A stretch of 17,879 bases of DNA from Chthoniobacterales bacterium. Lineage in GTDB: Bacteria; Verrucomicrobiota; Verrucomicrobiia; Chthoniobacterales; UBA10450. The position numbers and the translations under genes were made by a program. Positions 15,862 through 17,879 of this stretch are shown piece after piece. The notes beneath the pieces are model-generated. The model was not told where the DNA came from. It searched no databases and saw only the letters and a list, made by a program, of their open reading frames with translations. The stretch is from contig JACCZO010000160.1 of NCBI GenBank assembly GCA_013695925.1, positions 1-17,879 on the forward strand, given 5' to 3'. Position 1 is the first letter of the stretch. The number at the start of each line of letters is the position of its first letter.

Positions 15862-16383
15862 ATGGAACACTTCGACGAAAACGAAATCGGTAAACTGCTT
15901 CGCTTGAAAAAGTTTGAGCAACCGCCTCCCGGATACTTCGAAAATTTTCTGCACGAATTCCATCGCCGGCAGCGCGATGAGCTTCTTCGCCAACCGGTTT
16001 GGAGCGTGCTTTGGCAGCGGCTTTCCGATTCGCTTTTCCGCCTCAACATCCCATCGCTTACCTCCTACCCGGCGGCCGTCGCGGCGCTCCTGGTCTGCGC
16101 CGCGGTCGTGTCGCTCAAGGTCTATCAGACTCCGCCGTCTGCCGGCCTCGCGATGGCAGATTCGTCGGCGGCGCTCGTCACCCATCAAAGCGTGATCGAT
16201 CAGATGTCGAGCGAACGGGTGCCGGATGTCTTCACCCTCAGCTCGCCCCTCTCGTCCCGCAGCCTCGGGCCCGATCTCTCCCGTCAAGTGAATGAAAGCG
16301 CCTATACTCACCGAGCCTCGACGCCGCCGCGTTATGTGCTTGATCGGTTACCCGTGAGTTATGAGCCGTCGTTCAAGTTTTAA
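15862..16383 (+). CDS. Single-pass membrane protein, probable anti-sigma factor
   Basis: The 173-residue protein has a charged cytoplasmic N-terminus (~1-65, including L-K-K-F-E-Q-P-P-P-G-Y-F and an amphipathic F-H-R-R-Q-R-D-E-L-L-R), one transmembrane helix (~69-89, Y-P-A-A-V-A-A-L-L-V-C-A-A-V-V), and an ~80-residue Ser/Pro-rich periplasmic tail. This is the topology of membrane-anchored anti-sigma factors, and it starts 14 bp after the ECF sigma gene, the usual place for the cognate anti-sigma. It lacks the zinc motif H-x3-C-x2-C, and I do not recognise an annotated anti-sigma domain, so the role is inferred from context. The gene end overlaps the next gene by 23 bp, which implies coupled translation. 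Confidence 0.85.
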   Translation: MEHFDENEIGKLLRLKKFEQPPPGYFENFLHEFHRRQRDELLRQPVWSVLWQRLSDSLFRLNIPSLTSYPAAVAALLVCAAVVSLKVYQTPPSAGLAMADSSAALVTHQSVIDQMSSERVPDVFTLSSPLSSRSLGPDLSRQVNESAYTHRASTPPRYVLDRLPVSYEPSFKF

Positions 16384-17419
16384 CGGGCCCCGGCGCTCGA
16401 TCTTTCCGCGCGGGCGCATTGCGGGATTCGTTAGTCTAATCGCTCTCGTTAGCCTGCCGGTTCTCTACGCCCAGGAGGATACCGCCGGCGCGATCAGCCG
16501 CGAGGTCAAGGCCGTCTTCGAGCGCTGCGGGAACGCGGTCGTCAAAATCCACGCTGTCGACGAACACAGCGAACTTTCCGGTACCGGCTTTTTCGTCGAT
16601 CCCACCGGCACGATCTACACCTCCTATTCCGTCGGCGGCGAGGCGAACAACTTCACGGTTCAGTTCGAAGGGAAAAAATATCACGCCACCCAGTTGATGG
16701 CCGACTTGCGTAGCGGCATCGCCCTTCTCAAAGTGGATGCGGCCACCCCGTTTCTCCCCATCGGCAAATCATCCGAGCTCGGCCTGGCCACGCCCGTCGT
16801 CGCGATCGGCTATCCGCTCGATCTCCCCGTCTCGCCCAGCTTTGGAATGATTGCGGGGTTCGATCGCAAATATCTTGGACGCTATTTTTCGACCACCCAT
16901 CTCCGGGTTAACCTCGCGACGCAGCGCGGTGAAGCTGGTGCGCCACTCCTCAATTTCAAAGGCGAAGTGGTCGGCATTCTCGTCAGCAGCGTCGATAGCG
17001 GCTCCGCCTGCTACGCGCTCCCGATCGATGCTGCGGAAAAAATCCGGCGCGATTACGTGCGCTTTGGCGACGCCCGCCACGGCTGGATCGGAATCGACGT
17101 CCAAGAGGCGCTTAACCCGGTCGAGGGCTCGAGCGCGGAGATGACCCAGATCCGCGAGAACACGCCCGCGGCCGGTTCCGGCCTCGAGCCCGGCGACATT
17201 CTTCTGCAAGTCGGCAACGTTCAGGTTCACAAACCGGAAGACGTGATCGACGCCTCGTTTTTCATCAGCGCGGGCGACCCGGTCCCGATCACGGTGCAGC
17301 GCGGCAATCAGAAGCTGACCGTCAACGTCCAAGCCGCCTCGACCAAGCCGGAAGCGATGGCGTTAGGGCCGGGCAAAAAATCGGTCGTTCCGCTTCGCCT
17401 GGACGCGACTCCAAGGTAG
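16361..17419 (+). CDS. Exported HtrA/DegP-like pseudoprotease with one PDZ domain
   Basis: This 352-residue protein has an Arg-rich start and hydrophobic core (19-36) ending in L-Y-A-Q, a signal peptide that probably releases a periplasmic protein. Residues ~55-230 follow the HtrA trypsin fold: G-T-G-F-F-V-D-P-x-G-T-I-Y-T-S, L-L-K-V-D, L-P-I-G-K-S-S-E-L, A-I-G-Y-P, L-L-N-F-K-G-E-V-V-G-I, Y-A-L-P-I. A PDZ domain covers ~240-325 (G-L-E-P-G-D-I-L-L-Q-V-G-N). All three catalytic positions differ. Where HtrA has T-N-x-H-V there is T-S-Y-S-V (Ser90). Where it has D-L-A-V-L there is G-I-A-L-L (Gly119). G-N-S-G-G-P is G-E-A-G-A-P (Ala192). It should bind but not cut. The start overlaps the anti-sigma gene; the TAG stop lies within a REP element. 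An alignment should confirm the substitutions. Confidence 0.9.
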   Translation: MSRRSSFNGPRRSIFPRGRIAGFVSLIALVSLPVLYAQEDTAGAISREVKAVFERCGNAVVKIHAVDEHSELSGTGFFVDPTGTIYTSYSVGGEANNFTVQFEGKKYHATQLMADLRSGIALLKVDAATPFLPIGKSSELGLATPVVAIGYPLDLPVSPSFGMIAGFDRKYLGRYFSTTHLRVNLATQRGEAGAPLLNFKGEVVGILVSSVDSGSACYALPIDAAEKIRRDYVRFGDARHGWIGIDVQEALNPVEGSSAEMTQIRENTPAAGSGLEPGDILLQVGNVQVHKPEDVIDASFFISAGDPVPITVQRGNQKLTVNVQAASTKPEAMALGPGKKSVVPLRLDATPR

Positions 17420-17472
17420 CGCAAGCTTCCAGCTTGCCCGACCCAACCACGCAAGCTGGAAGCTCGCGCTAC
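17416..17472. repeat. GTAG-headed REP doublet (REPIN-like) between convergent genes
   Basis: The left arm 17416-17437 and the right arm 17451-17472 are inverted copies matching at 21 of 22 bases, separated by 13 bases. Each arm starts from its outer end with GTAGCGC and contains its own hairpin (GCAAGCT-TCC-AGCTTGC at 17421-17437, and the corresponding imperfect one at 17451-17467). A GTAG head next to a palindrome, paired head-out, is the known organisation of REP elements mobilised by RAYT transposases. No RAYT gene is in the window. The element may also act as a bidirectional terminator. Confidence 0.85.
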
Positions 17473-17879
17473 AACATTTTTCGGAAAGCGGCCTCGTCGA
17501 TTACCGGGATGCCAAGCTTGCGCGCCTTCTCCAGCTTGCTCCCGGCTTCTTCGCCCGCCAGGACATAGGTCGTCTTTTTGCTGACGCTCCCGCTCACCTT
17601 GCCGCCTTGGTCCACGATCTGTTGCGCGATCTCCTCGCGCGGCTGGCTCAAGGTGCCGGTGAGGACCCAGGTGCTGCCTTTGATTTTGGAATCGTCCGGC
17701 GCGGCCTTCTTTGGCTCGCTCGTTAGGCGCAAGCCGGTCGCCCGCAGTTTCTCGATCATCTCGCGGTTGCCCGGTTCGCGAAAAAATTGCGCGATACTGG
17801 CCCCGACCACTTCCCCGACGTCGGCGATGCGCTGCAATTCCTCCTCGGTCGCCTCCATCAGCGCGTCAAGATTCGGGAA
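17469..17879 (-). CDS. ligA: NAD-dependent DNA ligase, C-terminal part (continues beyond the window)
   Basis: The frame is open to the right edge and ends at a TAG at 17471-17469. The visible ~136 residues are the end of a bacterial NAD+-dependent ligase. F-P-N-L-D-A-L-M-E-A-T-E-E-E-L-Q-R-I-A-D-V-G-E-V-V-G-A-S-I belongs to the last helix-hairpin-helix repeat. A short linker follows, and then a BRCT domain (~60-136) with W-V-L-T-G-T-L, V-S-K-K-T-T-Y-V-L-A-G-E-E-A-G-S-K-L-E-K-A and the closing I-P-V-I-D-E-A-A-F. The catalytic adenylation and OB domains lie outside. LigA seals nicks during replication and repair. It converges with the pseudoprotease gene, and its stop codon falls in the right head of the REP doublet. 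Confidence 0.95.
   Translation of the reverse strand, partial: FPNLDALMEATEEELQRIADVGEVVGASIAQFFREPGNREMIEKLRATGLRLTSEPKKAAPDDSKIKGSTWVLTGTLSQPREEIAQQIVDQGGKVSGSVSKKTTYVLAGEEAGSKLEKARKLGIPVIDEAAFRKML

Larger units (their letters stand above)
2691..17727. repeat. Dispersed heptamer CGTTAGG/CCTAACG, 11 copies
   Basis: Exact copies start at 2691, 4807, 5649, 5758, 6700, 7896, 12091, 12195, 12321, 17361 and 17721, seven as CGTTAGG on the plus strand from these starts' forward reading or four as its complement. Three more sites (5402, 10768, 15193) share GTTAGG without the leading C. All eleven are inside genes or the actA remnant, in different reading frames. Whether this is a functional site or chance is not known. 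Confidence 0.4.

Overview
The window looks like chromosomal DNA of a GC-rich Gram-negative bacterium. Several features point toward Verrucomicrobiota or a relative, which is an inference from protein style and not a database result. These are remnants of an alternative complex III (ACIII)/cytochrome oxidase locus, an ECF sigma operon whose middle gene has a 'K-F-E-Q-P-P-P-G-Y-F' N-terminus, a GTAG-headed REP doublet, and many starts without a Shine-Dalgarno sequence. I see no rRNA, tRNA, CRISPR array, phage or insertion sequence.

Layout, left end (1-2286): an edge region without a confident gene, a small Thr-rich lipoprotein (192-473, +) with a good intrinsic terminator, then a translationally coupled diacylglycerol-kinase-type lipid kinase and a calcineurin-like phosphoesterase, both on the minus strand.

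Decayed respiratory locus (2338-3669, minus): a full-length five-heme actA broken by two +1 frameshifts, followed by an in-frame chimera of the first ~32 residues of ActB and the last ~65 residues of cytochrome oxidase subunit I. This looks like the scar of one large deletion that removed most of an actBCDEF-cox operon. The SpoIIAA-like/STAS gene just upstream appears to have lost its stop through a further one-base change.

Minus-strand housekeeping and stress genes (3733-9349): a GH15 glucoamylase/trehalase-type glycosidase, a GNAT acetyltransferase, a type IB topoisomerase, and the membrane protease FtsH.

Plus-strand block (9479-17419), divergent from ftsH: a 1214-residue ABCG-type transporter with N-terminal TerB-like and FHA-like regions, an M24 aminopeptidase, a YugP-type membrane zinc protease, then an ECF sigma factor, a single-pass membrane protein (probable anti-sigma) and an exported HtrA-like protein with PDZ domain in which all three catalytic positions are substituted. 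The last three form a compact operon, the layout of an envelope-stress sensor, but with a pseudoprotease in the place of DegP/MucD.

Right end: the pseudoprotease gene converges on the 3' end of ligA. A 57-bp REP doublet between them supplies the stop codons of both genes. Across the window the heptamer CGTTAGG is unexpectedly frequent and forces rare TTA/CTA/AGG codons.

The most interesting points are the sigma/anti-sigma/pseudo-HtrA operon, the actB-coxA deletion scar, the REP doublet that ends two genes, and the CGTTAGG heptamer.
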